Shown here piece by piece: positions 19,216 through 28,902 of a stretch of DNA of 64,000 nucleotides. The notes under the pieces were generated by a model, which saw nothing but the letters and a program-made list of their open reading frames with translations, did not search any database and was not told where the DNA came from. The stretch is from an uncultured Prevotella sp. (GTDB taxonomy: Bacteria; Bacteroidota; Bacteroidia; Bacteroidales; Bacteroidaceae). Numbering within the stretch: position 1 is the first letter of the stretch; each line of letters opens with the position of its first letter. The position numbers and the translations under genes were made by a program. The DNA lies in contig OMVI01000103.1 of assembly GCA_900314455.1 (NCBI GenBank), positions 17,655 through 81,654 of the forward strand, read 5' to 3'.

Positions 19216-19306
19216 TTCTTTTAATTGATTTGTAAAGAGAAAGGGAGTTAACGGGGAATTATCGGCATGTCTGCCTTTTAACTCCTCATTAACTCCCTTT
19301 TATGAT

Positions 19307-20068
19307 TTATTTTTTCCAAGCATCGATGATGCCCTTGAAGTCGGCTGCCTTAAGAGAAGCACCGCCAATGAGTCCGCCGTCGATGTCAGGCTTTGCGAAC
19401 AGCTCAGGAGCATTGCCCGGCTTGCAGCTGCCACCGTAGAGGATTGTTGTATCTTCAGCGGCGTCCTTGCCGTATTTGTCGGCTACGATTGAACGGATGT
19501 ATGCAAGCATCTCCTCAGCCTGGTCAGCAGTGGCGGTCTTGCCTGTTCCGATAGCCCAGATTGGCTCGTAAGCGAGGATAATGTTCTTCCACTCGTCAGC
19601 AGAGAGGTTGAAAACGCTGCCTTCGAGCTCTTCCTTTACGACGTCGTTCTGTACGCCTGCCTCGCGCTGGTCGAGGGTTTCGCCGCAGCAGAAGATGACC
19701 TTCAAGCCGTTCTTAAGTGCGAGAAGAACTTTCTCCTTCAGAACGTCAGGTGTCTCGTGGTAGTACTGACGGCGCTCTGAGTGACCGAGAATGACATACT
19801 GTGCACCAGTTGACTTGACCATCTCGGCGCTAACCTCACCGGTGTAAGCACCTTTCTCCTTGTCTGCGCAGTTCTCTGCACCAAGTCCAACGACCTCCGG
19901 GTCGAGTACCTGGGCTACGCTTGCCAAGTGGATAAAAGGTGTACAGATGATAACTCCGCAGTCAGGCTTGTCGGCCTTCAGCGTCTCATTGATTTCCTTT
20001 GCCAGTGCAACACCGTCTTGCAGGTTCATGTTCATCTTCCAGTTGCCTGCTACAATTTTCTTTCTCAT
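19307..20068 (-). CDS. tpiA: Triose-phosphate isomerase module (alternative internal start)
   Basis: This is the 253-residue C-terminal part of the fused frame, beginning [14 protein letters not shown], and it is a full-length TpiA. It interconverts dihydroxyacetone phosphate and glyceraldehyde 3-phosphate in glycolysis. The catalytic His is in [13 protein letters not shown], the catalytic Glu in [15 protein letters not shown], and phosphate-binding loops are [10 protein letters not shown] and [10 protein letters not shown]. The 5' context of the internal ATG (AAAAAAAGAGACATG) is purine-rich, so independent initiation is plausible. If it occurs, the cell would make both free and membrane-tethered enzyme. 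Confidence 0.7.
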   Translation of the reverse strand: MRKKIVAGNWKMNMNLQDGVALAKEINETLKADKPDCGVIICTPFIHLASVAQVLDPEVVGLGAENCADKEKGAYTGEVSAEMVKSTGAQYVILGHSERRQYYHETPDVLKEKVLLALKNGLKVIFCCGETLDQREAGVQNDVVKEELEGSVFNLSADEWKNIILAYEPIWAIGTGKTATADQAEEMLAYIRSIVADKYGKDAAEDTTILYGGSCKPGNAPELFAKPDIDGGLIGGASLKAADFKGIIDAWKK

Positions 20069-21403
20069 GTCTCTTTTTTTAATTAGTTGATATATACTGT
20101 TAGCTCTTTCTTTATTCTTTAACCATTTCGTCCATGCCCAAAGCCGGTCGGCAAGGATAAGCAGCAGAAGCGGAACGAAGAACCACAGGACTACTGTGGC
20201 AATCTTTCCCGCCATCGACTTGTCCTCCATCTTGCCAAGCTCAATGTTCTCCAACCGTCCGTTAAGTTCGTCGCTGTCAGGCAAATCATTATGGCTCCAC
20301 TTGCGGATTATCGTTCCGTCCTTTAGCAAAAGCAAACCGGGATTGCTACGGATGATGGTCTTGAGCACCGTGCCGTCGGTGATATAGAACGGATACTCGG
20401 CTCCGGTGATATCGCGCCAGTGGGCTATGCCGTCGTCGTTGCTTGCCGTCAGACCGAGGAAGTGGTAGCCGTTCTCCTCAGCGTACTCGTATATGTGGTC
20501 GAGGGCGCCGAATTCTGAGTCGTCAGCCTTTTCCAAATAAGGCGAGATAAGCAAGAAGGTGTAACCTTTGTCAGTAAGTATGCTGTCGGTGATGTCCTCT
20601 CCTGTTGCCTCGTCGGTTATGGAGAAGTCGGTTATCGGGGGCTCGTAGCCGTCCTCAACCTTCACGGTCTTGACGTCCTTGTCGGGGTCTTTGAGAACCC
20701 ACGCTGTATCGTTGAACGGGTAGTTGTCCTCGTCGAAGTTCTTGCGCACACCGTTTTTCTCGAGCGTGTACGTGGTCTTGAACTTCGGGAGCTTTGCCCC
20801 GGGCGGTATCTCCATTGCCTTCTTGATGTTCACGCCTATGTGGTAGGGACGGAAATCGAATTGTGGCAGATGGTCGAGACTCCACAGTGAGCTTATGAGA
20901 ATGAAGAGAACAGTGAAGTTTATGGCTATCCACTGGTTCGTCTTCGACACGAAGCGCACCATCTTCAGCGGCCGTCGGGCTACCACTGCCGCCGCTGTGA
21001 GCAGCACAATGTTCTTTCCAAGCGACTGCCAGTTGGTCAGGTGTATTGCGTCGCCAAAGCAACCGCAGTCGCGTATAGGGTCGAACGCCACCAGCCAAAC
21101 CGTTATGAGTGTCATAAACGCCATCAGTACGAATGTGATTCGCGACACCTGACGGCGTCGTATGGCAAGAAGCAGGAACACTCCGAGACTGAATTCAAGC
21201 GCGGCGAGCAGTATTGCGGCGCTGAGAGTTATGTAGTCGGAAACGTCTCCTGCAAGTCCGACGGCCTGGAGGTAGTCTTCTATCTTGTACTGAGTGCCCA
21301 GCGGGTCGATAGCCTTTACGTATCCGGAAAACACGAGGACGGCGCCGAGCAGGAACCGTGCAACATTGACGATGGCACTTATGCCTTTGCCTTTTGCGTT
21401 CAC
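19307..21403 (-). CDS. DoxX-like membrane protein fused in frame to triose-phosphate isomerase
   Basis: One uninterrupted frame of 698 residues joins two genes normally separate. Residues 1-170 are a DoxX/MauE-like four-helix membrane domain ([20 protein letters not shown] at the start). Residues about 180-395 form an extracytoplasmic, thioredoxin-like region ([16 protein letters not shown]). Residues about 405-430 are a further membrane helix followed by basic residues (KWLKNKER). From Met446 to the end is a complete TpiA. By the positive-inside rule the isomerase would lie on the cytoplasmic face. No stop codon separates the parts. Either the native product is a membrane-tethered isomerase, or translation also begins at the internal Met446 (20068). 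It overlaps the DUF1599 gene upstream by 4 nt. Confidence 0.8.
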   Translation of the reverse strand: MNAKGKGISAIVNVARFLLGAVLVFSGYVKAIDPLGTQYKIEDYLQAVGLAGDVSDYITLSAAILLAALEFSLGVFLLLAIRRRQVSRITFVLMAFMTLITVWLVAFDPIRDCGCFGDAIHLTNWQSLGKNIVLLTAAAVVARRPLKMVRFVSKTNQWIAINFTVLFILISSLWSLDHLPQFDFRPYHIGVNIKKAMEIPPGAKLPKFKTTYTLEKNGVRKNFDEDNYPFNDTAWVLKDPDKDVKTVKVEDGYEPPITDFSITDEATGEDITDSILTDKGYTFLLISPYLEKADDSEFGALDHIYEYAEENGYHFLGLTASNDDGIAHWRDITGAEYPFYITDGTVLKTIIRSNPGLLLLKDGTIIRKWSHNDLPDSDELNGRLENIELGKMEDKSMAGKIATVVLWFFVPLLLLILADRLWAWTKWLKNKERANSIYQLIKKRDMRKKIVAGNWKMNMNLQDGVALAKEINETLKADKPDCGVIICTPFIHLASVAQVLDPEVVGLGAENCADKEKGAYTGEVSAEMVKSTGAQYVILGHSERRQYYHETPDVLKEKVLLALKNGLKVIFCCGETLDQREAGVQNDVVKEELEGSVFNLSADEWKNIILAYEPIWAIGTGKTATADQAEEMLAYIRSIVADKYGKDAAEDTTILYGGSCKPGNAPELFAKPDIDGGLIGGASLKAADFKGIIDAWKK

Positions 21404-21954
21404 TTCCCTTCGCTTGTCCTTATGGCGCCGAATACGGCGTAGTTGATTATGTCCATATAGTTCGACGCTATGCCTTCGCTGGCTATTGTCTTGCCGTCGT
21501 TGTCCTCAATCTCCTTTACGCGGGCGAGCTTCGTCAGTATTATGTCTGTGAAACTGCTGACCCGCATGTCGCGCCATGCCTCTCCGTAGTCGTGGTTCTT
21601 GCGTGTCATGAGCTCGAAAGCATTGTTGGCGTATTTGTCATAGAGCGATAGTGCCTCTTCGGACGATATGTCGACGTGGTCGACGAAGCCTTTCTCAAGT
21701 TGTATCAGTCCGATTATACCGTAGTTGATGAGTGCCATGAAGTCGGAGCGCATGCTGTCGCCGACGAGGCTTTTATGAGTTATCTCGAACGTGCGGATGT
21801 TCTTTGCCTTGATGAAAAGCTGGTCGGTGAGCGACGTCGGACGCAGGATGCGCCACGATGCGCCGTAGTCTTTCAGCTTGTCGGCGAACACCTTGCGGCA
21901 TGCCGTCATGGTTTCCTTGAATTCTTTGCCGGTATGTGTTATTTCGTTTGGCAT
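21400..21954 (-). CDS. DUF1599 domain protein
   Basis: A 184-residue cytosolic protein of the DUF1599 family, which I recognise from the repeated [19 protein letters not shown] and [18 protein letters not shown] segments: the domain is present twice, each with a conserved Tyr-Gly and Trp-Arg. The function is not established. It overlaps the start of the DoxX/TpiA frame by 4 nt (ATGA-type junction), so the two are translationally coupled, and it is probably the first gene of the transcription unit running to the SPOR gene or beyond. Confidence 0.8.
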   Translation of the reverse strand: MPNEITHTGKEFKETMTACRKVFADKLKDYGASWRILRPTSLTDQLFIKAKNIRTFEITHKSLVGDSMRSDFMALINYGIIGLIQLEKGFVDHVDISSEEALSLYDKYANNAFELMTRKNHDYGEAWRDMRVSSFTDIILTKLARVKEIEDNDGKTIASEGIASNYMDIINYAVFGAIRTSEGK

Positions 21955-22103
21955 TGTCTGCGGTTTGTATCTTTATCGTTCAATGGAATAAATCATACAA
22001 TAATCGGAATTGTACGATTATCCAATACGGTTGCAAAAATACTTAAAATCGTTGAAATCACAAAATTAGAACATGAAATATATGTAAAAAACGGGACGCG
22101 CTG

Positions 22104-22793
22104 CTATTTGTCTCCGCCTTTGTCGAGCAGGTCGGGACGAAGCCGACGTGTGCGTTCCATTGCCTGATCGAATTCCCACTGGCGTATCTTGGCGTCGTTT
22201 CCGCTCAGAAGAATTTCCGGAACCTTCCACCCTTTGTACTCTCTCGGACGTGTGTAGATAGGTGCGGCGAGCATGTCGTCTTGGAAACAGTCGGACAAAG
22301 CGCTTTGGTCGTCGCTGATAACACCGGGAACGAGACGCACGACGGCATCGGCGATGATGGCGGCAGGAAGCTCTCCGCCCGTGAGGACGTAGTCGCCGAC
22401 AGATATCTCACGTGTTATGAGATGCTCACGGACACGCTGGTCCACGCCTTTGTAGTGCCCGGCGAGGATGATAATGTTGTTGAGAAGCGAGATGTCGTTG
22501 GCCATCTTCTGGTTGAACTGTTCACCGTCAGGACTTGTAAAGATAACTTCGTCGTAGTCGCGCTCGGCCTTCAGTGCACTTATAGCACGGTCGATAGGTT
22601 CTATCTGCATGACCATGCCGGCCTGACCGCCGAACGGATAGTCGTCGACGCGCCTCCATTTGTCGAGTGTATAGTCGCGGAGGTTGTGCAAATGTATCTC
22701 TGCAAGGCCCTTCTTCTCTGCCCTTGCCAGTATGCTTTCATGTACAAAGCCCTCGAGCATCTCGGGGAGTACGGTTATAATGTCTATTCTCAT
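22104..22793 (-). CDS. trmD: tRNA (guanine-N1-)-methyltransferase
   Basis: Methylates G37 next to the anticodon of certain tRNAs, preventing frameshifting. The 229-residue protein starts [13 protein letters not shown] and carries the SPOUT trefoil-knot motifs: [16 protein letters not shown] and [16 protein letters not shown], with PGVI after the knot. Length is normal. It stands apart from rplS/rpsP, with which it is linked in many Proteobacteria. Confidence 0.96.
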   Translation of the reverse strand: MRIDIITVLPEMLEGFVHESILARAEKKGLAEIHLHNLRDYTLDKWRRVDDYPFGGQAGMVMQIEPIDRAISALKAERDYDEVIFTSPDGEQFNQKMANDISLLNNIIILAGHYKGVDQRVREHLITREISVGDYVLTGGELPAAIIADAVVRLVPGVISDDQSALSDCFQDDMLAAPIYTRPREYKGWKVPEILLSGNDAKIRQWEFDQAMERTRRLRPDLLDKGGDK

Positions 22794-22848
22794 AATAGCG
22801 GCAAAGGTACAAAGAAAAGTGTAGAGTGCCGTGTTTCGCTGCCGAAAA

Positions 22849-23589
22849 TTACAAGTTCAGGAAGCTTTCGCGCAGTTTTTTGCGGTACACACGACCTACA
22901 GAGACGTAGTCAATCTTGTCAAATGGAGGGAAGAAATGGCATTCGTTGTCGACAACCTCTATGAGATAGTTGAAGTTTACGATATATTTCTGATTGACTT
23001 GGACGAACATCTTGTCGAGATTGAGCAGCTGGTCGCTCTTGATAGTTCGACGTAGCTTTACCGGTTTCTTAAATCCGGCAACGATTCCTTCCCAGCACCG
23101 CGCGTCAGAGTTGTACTGGAACAGTCCAATGTCTGCCTTGTCGACAAGCGTGAAGTCGAAAGTGTTGGTGTAAAGAAGGTATTTGCTGTCGTTGTGGGTC
23201 TTCACCGTGGCTAGTGTCGCAGGCGTATTGTCAGACTTTTCGAGCCTTTCAATAACTGTCTTGAGGTCTTTCGGGTCAATAGGTTTCAACAGAACGTCGA
23301 AAGCCTGCTTGCGGAACGCCGGCAGGATGTACTTGTCGAAGGACGTATATATGATGACCTTGCAGGCATCACTTTGCAGATAGGCTGACCTTTCGAGGAA
23401 TTCGAGCCCTGAAATGTCGGGCAATTCCACGTCAAGGAATACTACGTCGGGATGTGTCTCGTGAACGAGTTCAAGTCCGGAGAACCCGTTGGCTGCCATG
23501 CCTCCGACTTGAATGTCTTTGTATTCAGCGAGTTTCTTGTTGAGGTCGTTGGCGGCTTTCGTGTTGTCATCAATGACGATTGCTTTCAT
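22849..23589 (-). CDS. LytTR-family response regulator
   Basis: A 246-residue regulator with an N-terminal receiver (acidic pocket at Asp7-Asp8, phospho-acceptor Asp53 in [10 protein letters not shown], Lys in LLKPID) and a C-terminal LytTR DNA-binding domain (residues about 145-246). It is encoded 15 nt downstream of a histidine kinase with an LytS-type core, so the two form a dedicated pair. No target promoter can be named from the window. Confidence 0.92.
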   Translation of the reverse strand: MKAIVIDDNTKAANDLNKKLAEYKDIQVGGMAANGFSGLELVHETHPDVVFLDVELPDISGLEFLERSAYLQSDACKVIIYTSFDKYILPAFRKQAFDVLLKPIDPKDLKTVIERLEKSDNTPATLATVKTHNDSKYLLYTNTFDFTLVDKADIGLFQYNSDARCWEGIVAGFKKPVKLRRTIKSDQLLNLDKMFVQVNQKYIVNFNYLIEVVDNECHFFPPFDKIDYVSVGRVYRKKLRESFLNL

Positions 23590-23604
23590 AATACGTTAGT
23601 TTTG

Positions 23605-25617
23605 TCAAGTGTAAATAATATTGTCTGGGATAGTTAGCGTGGCATTGCATCCCGTCGTGTTGCCTTCGGCATCCTTGCCGTTGTGCAATTCGAACTTTAT
23701 CTTGCGTTTGTTATGCTGGTTGATGGCTGCAACGGTCTGGCGGATGATGCTCAGTCCGGTGCGTTTGCTGTTGAGTATGCTCCTTATATCGAAGCCCGGA
23801 CCGTTGTCGGCGACAGTGATGCGTATGCCGTCTGTCAGTCTTTCGACCCTGACGCACAAGCTCTTCGCACCGTTTCTGCCCATAAGTCCGTGTACAAAGG
23901 CGTTCTCAACGAGTATCTGTATTGCCATCGACGGGATTAAAGTCTTGTCGGTATCAATTTCTTTGTCTACATTCACGCTGTACGTGAAGTTGTCATCGGG
24001 TAGCAGATCTTTCTCTACGGCGACGTACTTGTTGACGAAGTCGATTTCGCTAGACAAAGGAACGGTTATCTGCCCTGCCATGTCGAGGTTCGTGCGGATG
24101 AGCTTTGTCAGTTTCAGCATGCCGTCGTCGTCTTCCTTCTCGCCTCCCACAATCTGGTTATTGAGGACGTTGAAGATGAAGTGCGGCGATATACGGTTGC
24201 GTGCACTGACAAGTTTGAGGTTCATAATCTCCATCTGCGACTTCAGCTTATTGCGGTAGGCCATCAGCATCCATGCAACGAACAGCAGTACGAGGACAAA
24301 GAACGCGGCAATGGCGACAACAAGCCACAGTCTCATTCGCTCAACTTCGGCTGTCTTATGCTCAATGGTTATTGCCTTGTGGAGCTGTAACGTGTCCTGA
24401 GAATATTGTGCCATGATGTCGGCGGCACGCATGTTTGTACGGTTGTGCTCAAGGGAGTCGCTTGCCGTCTCTTCGCTAAGGAGACTTGTGTAGGCACTGT
24501 GCCAGTCGCCTTTCATCCCGTAATACTTGCGAAGATACTTGCCGCGGATTTCCCGCATGTTGAAGATAATGTCGCTGTCGTCGCCCGTTTCTTTTACAAT
24601 ACGGTCGGCTGTAGCTATATCTCCGTCTTTGATGGCAATGCCAAGGCGAATCGTATTGCAGTAGTACAATGCTACCTTGTCACCGTTTTTCTTCCAGAAA
24701 GGCTCCACTAGGTTAAGGTATTCTTCAGCTTTCTTCGTGTCCCCGAGGTTCAGGTATACGTCGGCGAGGTTTATCCGGCATAGGTACATGTCGAAGTTAT
24801 TCTCCATTTTGTTGTCTATGAGAAGCTTCTCGAGTCGCTTGAACTGCTTCAGCGATTGCGGATAGTCCTTTGTATAGTAGTAGAAACCTCCATAGTTGTT
24901 GATGAAGTACAGCTGCATTGATAGCTGCATGCCGCGGTAGTTGCGGTCGGTTTGCTGATAAAGGCTCAGCGCTTTGTCGTTGTCGCCGAGCTGTTGGTAT
25001 ATCAGCGCGAGTCCCATATACAGTGAAAGGTTGTCCTTTTCGGGAAGTTGCAGTGAGTCGGAGAGAAACAATGCACGTCTGTACCATGATGCAGCCTCAG
25101 GCAGTTTGCTTTCGTAGACGTAGGCATCGCCAAGGTTTGCGCATACGTCAGGTGCCTCGTCCTTGTGGTTGCTTTGCATGATAAGGTGGTAAGCCTTGCT
25201 GTAAAGCGTTATCGTCTCTTCCGTATTCTTGTGGTAGTTGTGGTAAAAGCCTGCCTTAGTGTTAAGGACGTAAGCGAGAAGGGCAAAAGCTTCGGGTGAC
25301 GACTGACGACCGGCGAACTGCATAACTTTATCAACCCAGGGCAGCGCGGAGTCCGGAGTGGCCGACAGAACGTAGTATTTGCTCATGCGGGCGGCGTATT
25401 CGTAGTACTCTAAACTGTCTGAAGCATTGTGCATTGCGTCAGTAATCAGCTTGTAGGAGCCGGGAGATTTTGCCGCGATAGAGTCGTCGATGACCTTTAG
25501 ATTTTGAGTCAATTGGTTGCTTTGACTGTCATTGTCGGTACAGGAGGAGTACGCTAAAACAGTCAAGAATAATAGTAATATGGTAGAATATATGGATTTT
25601 CTGAAGTTCATTGCCAT
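23605..25617 (-). CDS. TPR-containing LytS/YehU-type sensor histidine kinase (putative lipoprotein signal)
   Basis: A 670-residue membrane kinase. The N-terminus has a lipobox-like signal (TVLAYSSC, Cys26), followed by an outer sensor region made of TPR-like helical repeats (residues about 70-380; for example CANLGDAYVYESKLPEAASW). A membrane helix spans about 430-453. A short coiled coil leads to the His-kinase domain with His479 in ISPHFIFNVLNNQ and an ATPase domain with NAFVHGLMG and DNGPGFDIRS. The layout matches Bacteroidota kinases that sense through periplasmic TPRs. Partner regulator is the LytTR gene 15 nt downstream. A second in-frame Met lies two codons in. The ligand is unknown. 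Confidence 0.9.
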   Translation of the reverse strand: MAMNFRKSIYSTILLLFLTVLAYSSCTDNDSQSNQLTQNLKVIDDSIAAKSPGSYKLITDAMHNASDSLEYYEYAARMSKYYVLSATPDSALPWVDKVMQFAGRQSSPEAFALLAYVLNTKAGFYHNYHKNTEETITLYSKAYHLIMQSNHKDEAPDVCANLGDAYVYESKLPEAASWYRRALFLSDSLQLPEKDNLSLYMGLALIYQQLGDNDKALSLYQQTDRNYRGMQLSMQLYFINNYGGFYYYTKDYPQSLKQFKRLEKLLIDNKMENNFDMYLCRINLADVYLNLGDTKKAEEYLNLVEPFWKKNGDKVALYYCNTIRLGIAIKDGDIATADRIVKETGDDSDIIFNMREIRGKYLRKYYGMKGDWHSAYTSLLSEETASDSLEHNRTNMRAADIMAQYSQDTLQLHKAITIEHKTAEVERMRLWLVVAIAAFFVLVLLFVAWMLMAYRNKLKSQMEIMNLKLVSARNRISPHFIFNVLNNQIVGGEKEDDDGMLKLTKLIRTNLDMAGQITVPLSSEIDFVNKYVAVEKDLLPDDNFTYSVNVDKEIDTDKTLIPSMAIQILVENAFVHGLMGRNGAKSLCVRVERLTDGIRITVADNGPGFDIRSILNSKRTGLSIIRQTVAAINQHNKRKIKFELHNGKDAEGNTTGCNATLTIPDNIIYT

Positions 25618-25630
25618 AGTTTCTAACTTG

Positions 25631-25661
25631 CAAATTTAAGAATAAATTTTATATTTGCAAA
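25631..25661 (-). promoter_or_regulatory. Promoter of the histidine kinase/LytTR operon
   Basis: On the minus strand TTTG (25661-25658) and TAAATTTG (25638-25631) are separated by 19 nt. Transcription would start about 8-10 nt before the kinase start codon, giving a very short leader. Confidence 0.65.
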
Positions 25662-25785
25662 ATGATTAGGCTGGTTCAGAATGCCTTTTTTATGTCTTTC
25701 ATAACTTTTTTCGTTCATTCAAGCATAATATGTTGACGTTTAAACATCGAAAAGAACGTTTAGTCATCATGTCCCATATAGTGCG

Positions 25786-25817
25786 TTTGCATGTAAAATA
25801 AATTATATTTACCTTTG
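25786..25817 (+). promoter_or_regulatory. Orphan plus-strand promoter
   Basis: TTTG (25786-25789), a 20-nt spacer and TACCTTTG (25810-25817) match the Bacteroidota promoter pattern exactly. No plus-strand protein gene follows; the unit ends in a strong hairpin at 25935-25976. Confidence 0.65.
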
Positions 25818-25821
25818 CATC

Positions 25822-25976
25822 ATAACCGAAAAGGAATAGCAATGCGGAGTTGCAACGCCATATCATAAACCTCTTGACTAAACTACACCATAATTGCAAC
25901 TTTCTAAATAATTGTCTTAGAACAACAAAGATTCGCCCTGCAAGCTACGTGAGAAGCTTGCAGGGCATGCTTTTTG
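25822..25976 (+). ncRNA. Candidate small RNA between the aromatic operon and the kinase gene
   Basis: A transcript of about 155 nt is implied by the promoter at 25786-25817 and the terminator at 25935-25976. Within it AGTTGCAA (25848-25855) pairs with TTGCAACT (25894-25901), an 8-bp stem closing a 38-nt loop. Its only short frames are an eight-codon ATG frame at 25842 and one that runs through the terminator, neither convincing. I do not recognise a known RNA family. The role is unknown. Confidence 0.45.
25935..25976 (+). terminator. Strong hairpin terminator, likely bidirectional
   Basis: GCCCTGCAAGCT (25935-25946) and AGCTTGCAGGGC (25955-25966) form a perfect 12-bp stem with an 8-nt loop. 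On the plus strand TGCTTTTT follows. It also lies directly after the last minus-strand gene of the aromatic operon (stop at 25984), so it may serve both directions. Confidence 0.8.
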
Positions 25977-25983
25977 TAATGGA

Positions 25984-26967
25984 CTACAGCGCCAGACGAA
26001 GTACCAAAGGCAGATGGTCGCTGTATCCTCCGTTGTATCTGGGACCGTAGAAGAAGCGCTTTGGCTTCTTGCCGCCGTACTTTGTGTCGTCTTCCAACAA
26101 GAATTCGTCGTCGCAGATATGACAACCGGCGACCTTGTTAGCAAGCTTCGGGCTTACAACTATTTGGTCAAGGCTGCCCCATTTGCCGTGATAGCGGTAC
26201 GTTCCGCGTGCTCCGTGACTGCCACGGGCGCTCACCGAGACGTTGACATAGCCGCGTTCGTAAAGCATTTTGAGTGATGGACTGTCGGCATAGTCGTTGA
26301 AATCGCCCATGATAAGGATGTTCGGGTCTTTTATTATGCTGTTGATGGAGTCCAATGCTTCGCACAGTCGTCTCATGACTGTGAGTCTATGGGGTCGCGA
26401 AGCCTTTTCTCCTCCGCGGCGGCTGGGTGCATGCAGAACGAAGACATGTATTGTATCACCTGTGATGGCACGCCCGCTGACGTGCAGAATGTCACGTGTC
26501 GGACGCATATCCTTTGAGGGAGTAACGTGCAGGGTGTCACAATTTATCACACCAAAGGAGAACGGCGAATAGAGCAACGCTACATCAATGCCACGCTCAT
26601 CAGGAGAGTTGGTGACAAAATATTCATACCGCGCCTTCCGAAGTAGGGAACGCTTGGTGAGGTCGCGAAGAACTGTGTCGTTCTCAACCTCGCACAATCC
26701 GATAATGTCCGGCAAAGTCCAGTTTGTCGAATCCTGACCGCATGCAATGAGTTCTTGCCCGATTTTATTCAGCTTTTCCCAATAACGGTACTTCGACCAG
26801 TGGTTTGCGCCGTCGGGCAAGAACTCATAATCATTCTTCAAAGAGTCGTGCTGAGTGTCGAAGAGGTTTTCGACGTTGAGCTCAACGACAGTCAGCATGC
26901 TTTGTGCCTGCGAAATGCAAGGCAACAAAAGGAGAATGACTATTATCAGTATACGGTCCATACGCAT
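25984..26967 (-). CDS. Exported endonuclease/exonuclease/phosphatase-fold protein
   Basis: A 327-residue protein with a signal peptide (MRMDRILIIVILLLLPCISQ, cut near AQS) and the DNase I-like fold. Motifs visible are ELNVENLF, GLCEVEN with the metal-binding Glu, VLHAPSRRGG, MGDFNDYADSP with the Asp-Asn pair, and the terminal YSDHLPLVL with the catalytic His. Substrate could be nucleic acid, a phosphoester or a phospholipid. It is the last gene of the aromatic amino-acid operon, 15 nt after tyrA, though no metabolic link is evident. Confidence 0.85.
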   Translation of the reverse strand: MRMDRILIIVILLLLPCISQAQSMLTVVELNVENLFDTQHDSLKNDYEFLPDGANHWSKYRYWEKLNKIGQELIACGQDSTNWTLPDIIGLCEVENDTVLRDLTKRSLLRKARYEYFVTNSPDERGIDVALLYSPFSFGVINCDTLHVTPSKDMRPTRDILHVSGRAITGDTIHVFVLHAPSRRGGEKASRPHRLTVMRRLCEALDSINSIIKDPNILIMGDFNDYADSPSLKMLYERGYVNVSVSARGSHGARGTYRYHGKWGSLDQIVVSPKLANKVAGCHICDDEFLLEDDTKYGGKKPKRFFYGPRYNGGYSDHLPLVLRLAL

Positions 26968-26982
26968 GACAAGGAATGCAGT

Positions 26983-27777
26983 TTACCTCTTTATCTCAAT
27001 GTCGTTTCGCACGTTATCACGTATCTTCTTGAGGTAAGCCTTCATTCTATCACCGTCCTTATGGTCGATGATATCGAGCAGTTCCTTAAGCTCCGTGCGT
27101 ATCTGAGCAACCTGGTCGTGCGTGTACGGGTTGAAAAGAATCTCCTGAAGGAGGTAATCATCCTCGTTGAGAACGCCCTTCGCGATTTGCATGTGACGTT
27201 TGAACGTCGTTCCCGGAGCATCTTGATGCTTCATGACGGCGGCAAACACGAATGTCGAAACAAACGGAATACTCAGCGAATAGGCAACCGTCTTGTCGTG
27301 CTCTTCGAACGTGTACTCGTAGATATTCAGTCCCAGACGCGAGTATAAGTCCTTGAAGAAGATACGCCCCATGTAGTCTCCCTCCGTGATTATTATCGCA
27401 TTCTCCTCGCTTAGTTGGTTAAGGTTGGCGAAGGTGGGGCCGAACATCGGGTGCGTAGATACGTAGGGATGACCGCTTTTGTCATACCATGCCTTCAAGC
27501 CGGTCTTTACTGAGCTGATGTCAGATATTATGCAGTCCTTCGGGATGTACGGAAGGACACTTTCGAAAGCAGGAATGGTGTACTTGACGGTAACCGCATT
27601 GATAACCAACTCTGGCTTGAAGTCGCGGACTTCTTCAAGAGTTTGGAAGCGTTGGCAGTTGTATGTGAAGCGAAGACGTTTAGGGTCTTTCTCGTAAACG
27701 CCCACTTCGTGGTCAAAGCTGAGCAGGTCGATGAAGAAAGACCCCATCTTTCCTGCTCCCATTATCAATATTCTCAT
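26983..27777 (-). CDS. tyrA: Prephenate dehydrogenase
   Basis: A 264-residue NAD(P)-dependent dehydrogenase converting prephenate to 4-hydroxyphenylpyruvate in tyrosine synthesis. The nucleotide-binding motif is MRILIMGAGKMGSF at the very N-terminus. Family positions include ISDISSVKTG and YVSTHPMFGPTFA, the latter holding the catalytic His. No ACT domain is attached. The gene lies 8 nt after the DAHP synthase-chorismate mutase gene, whose product supplies prephenate. Identification rests on both motifs and operon context. Confidence 0.9.
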   Translation of the reverse strand: MRILIMGAGKMGSFFIDLLSFDHEVGVYEKDPKRLRFTYNCQRFQTLEEVRDFKPELVINAVTVKYTIPAFESVLPYIPKDCIISDISSVKTGLKAWYDKSGHPYVSTHPMFGPTFANLNQLSEENAIIITEGDYMGRIFFKDLYSRLGLNIYEYTFEEHDKTVAYSLSIPFVSTFVFAAVMKHQDAPGTTFKRHMQIAKGVLNEDDYLLQEILFNPYTHDQVAQIRTELKELLDIIDHKDGDRMKAYLKKIRDNVRNDIEIKR

Positions 27778-27785
27778 CGATTGAT

Positions 27786-28856
27786 TTACTTTTGATTGAC
27801 AATTTCAAGTTGCTGGCGAACCGACTCGTTGTGTATCTCCTCGAAGATGCGTGCTACACTTTCAGGACTCATACCAATGAGACTGCCCTGTGCGCCACGC
27901 TTTTCAAGGATTTCATTGTAACGGTTTGCCTGCAAGACGGTCATGTTGTGCTCCTTCTTGTAGACTCCAATCTCACGGCAGACACGCATACGCTTAGCGA
28001 GTAAGTCCATTAGCTCGTTGTCGATTTCATCGATTTGGCTACGCAACTGACGAATTCCTTCGGTCGTGTAGTGCTCGTCACGGATTACAAGCAAAGACAG
28101 GATGTAGTCGAGAACACCCGGCGTTACCTGCTGCTTGGCATCGCTCCATGCCTCGTCAGGGTTGCAGTGGCTCTCCACGATGAGACCGTCGAAGCCCAAA
28201 TCCATGGCCTGCTGGCACAGAGGTGCTATGAGGTCACGACGTCCGCCGATATGACTTGGGTCGCAAATGAGCGGCAAGTTCGGTATGCGACGGTGCAATT
28301 CGATAGGTATCTGCCACATAGGCAGGTTGCGGTATATCTTCTTGTCGGCACTTGAGAAACCACGATGGATAGCTCCGAGACGCTTTACGCCGGCACGGTT
28401 GATACGCTCCAAACCACCAATCCACAACTCGAGGTCAGGGCTTACAGGGTTTTTGACGAGCACAGGAATGTCGACTCCCTTAAGGGAATCTGCCACTGCT
28501 TGTATCGCAAACGGGTTTGCGGTGGTGCGGGCACCAATCCACAGAATGTCGATGCCATATTTCAGAGCTAATTCAACATGCTCCGGAGTAGCGACTTCGG
28601 TAGCCGTCAGCATGCCAGTCTCTTTCTTAATCTCTTGCATCCAAGGCAGAGCCTTCTCGCCGTTGCCCTCGAAGCCTCCCGGTTTTGTACGTGGTTTCCA
28701 TATTCCGGCACGAAAGATGTGGCAACCCTTTGCTGCGAGTTGCTTTGCTGTTGTCATGACTTGCTCTTCTGTTTCCGCAGAGCACGGACCGGCGATGACG
28801 CACGATGGGCGTTCGTTGTCGCTCGGAAGATTCAATGGTTCAAGTTCTAATTCCAT
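27786..28856 (-). CDS. Bifunctional DAHP synthase / chorismate mutase
   Basis: A two-domain enzyme of 356 residues. The N-terminal part (residues 1 to about 255) is a type I-beta DAHP synthase, with CVIAGPCSAETEEQV, FRAGIWKPRTKPGGFEG and CDPSHIGGRRD; it joins erythrose 4-phosphate and phosphoenolpyruvate, the first shikimate step. The C-terminal part (about 265-350) is an AroQ-type chorismate mutase, with LRSQIDEIDNELMDLLAKR and the distal ARIFEEIHNESVRQQ. The start is set at MELELEPLNLP; an upstream in-frame Met adds nine atypical residues. In this fusion the mutase domain commonly also serves in feedback control of the synthase. It lies between the aminotransferase and tyrA genes. Confidence 0.92.
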   Translation of the reverse strand: MELELEPLNLPSDNERPSCVIAGPCSAETEEQVMTTAKQLAAKGCHIFRAGIWKPRTKPGGFEGNGEKALPWMQEIKKETGMLTATEVATPEHVELALKYGIDILWIGARTTANPFAIQAVADSLKGVDIPVLVKNPVSPDLELWIGGLERINRAGVKRLGAIHRGFSSADKKIYRNLPMWQIPIELHRRIPNLPLICDPSHIGGRRDLIAPLCQQAMDLGFDGLIVESHCNPDEAWSDAKQQVTPGVLDYILSLLVIRDEHYTTEGIRQLRSQIDEIDNELMDLLAKRMRVCREIGVYKKEHNMTVLQANRYNEILEKRGAQGSLIGMSPESVARIFEEIHNESVRQQLEIVNQK

Positions 28857-28902
28857 ATCGTTTAATTTTTTGAGTTTGACCAACTATGCCGCTTTCATTA
28901 TT

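Noticed and set aside
25850-26050. 66-codon frame over the candidate small RNA
   Set aside because: It reads straight through a perfect terminator stem and lacks protein-like features.
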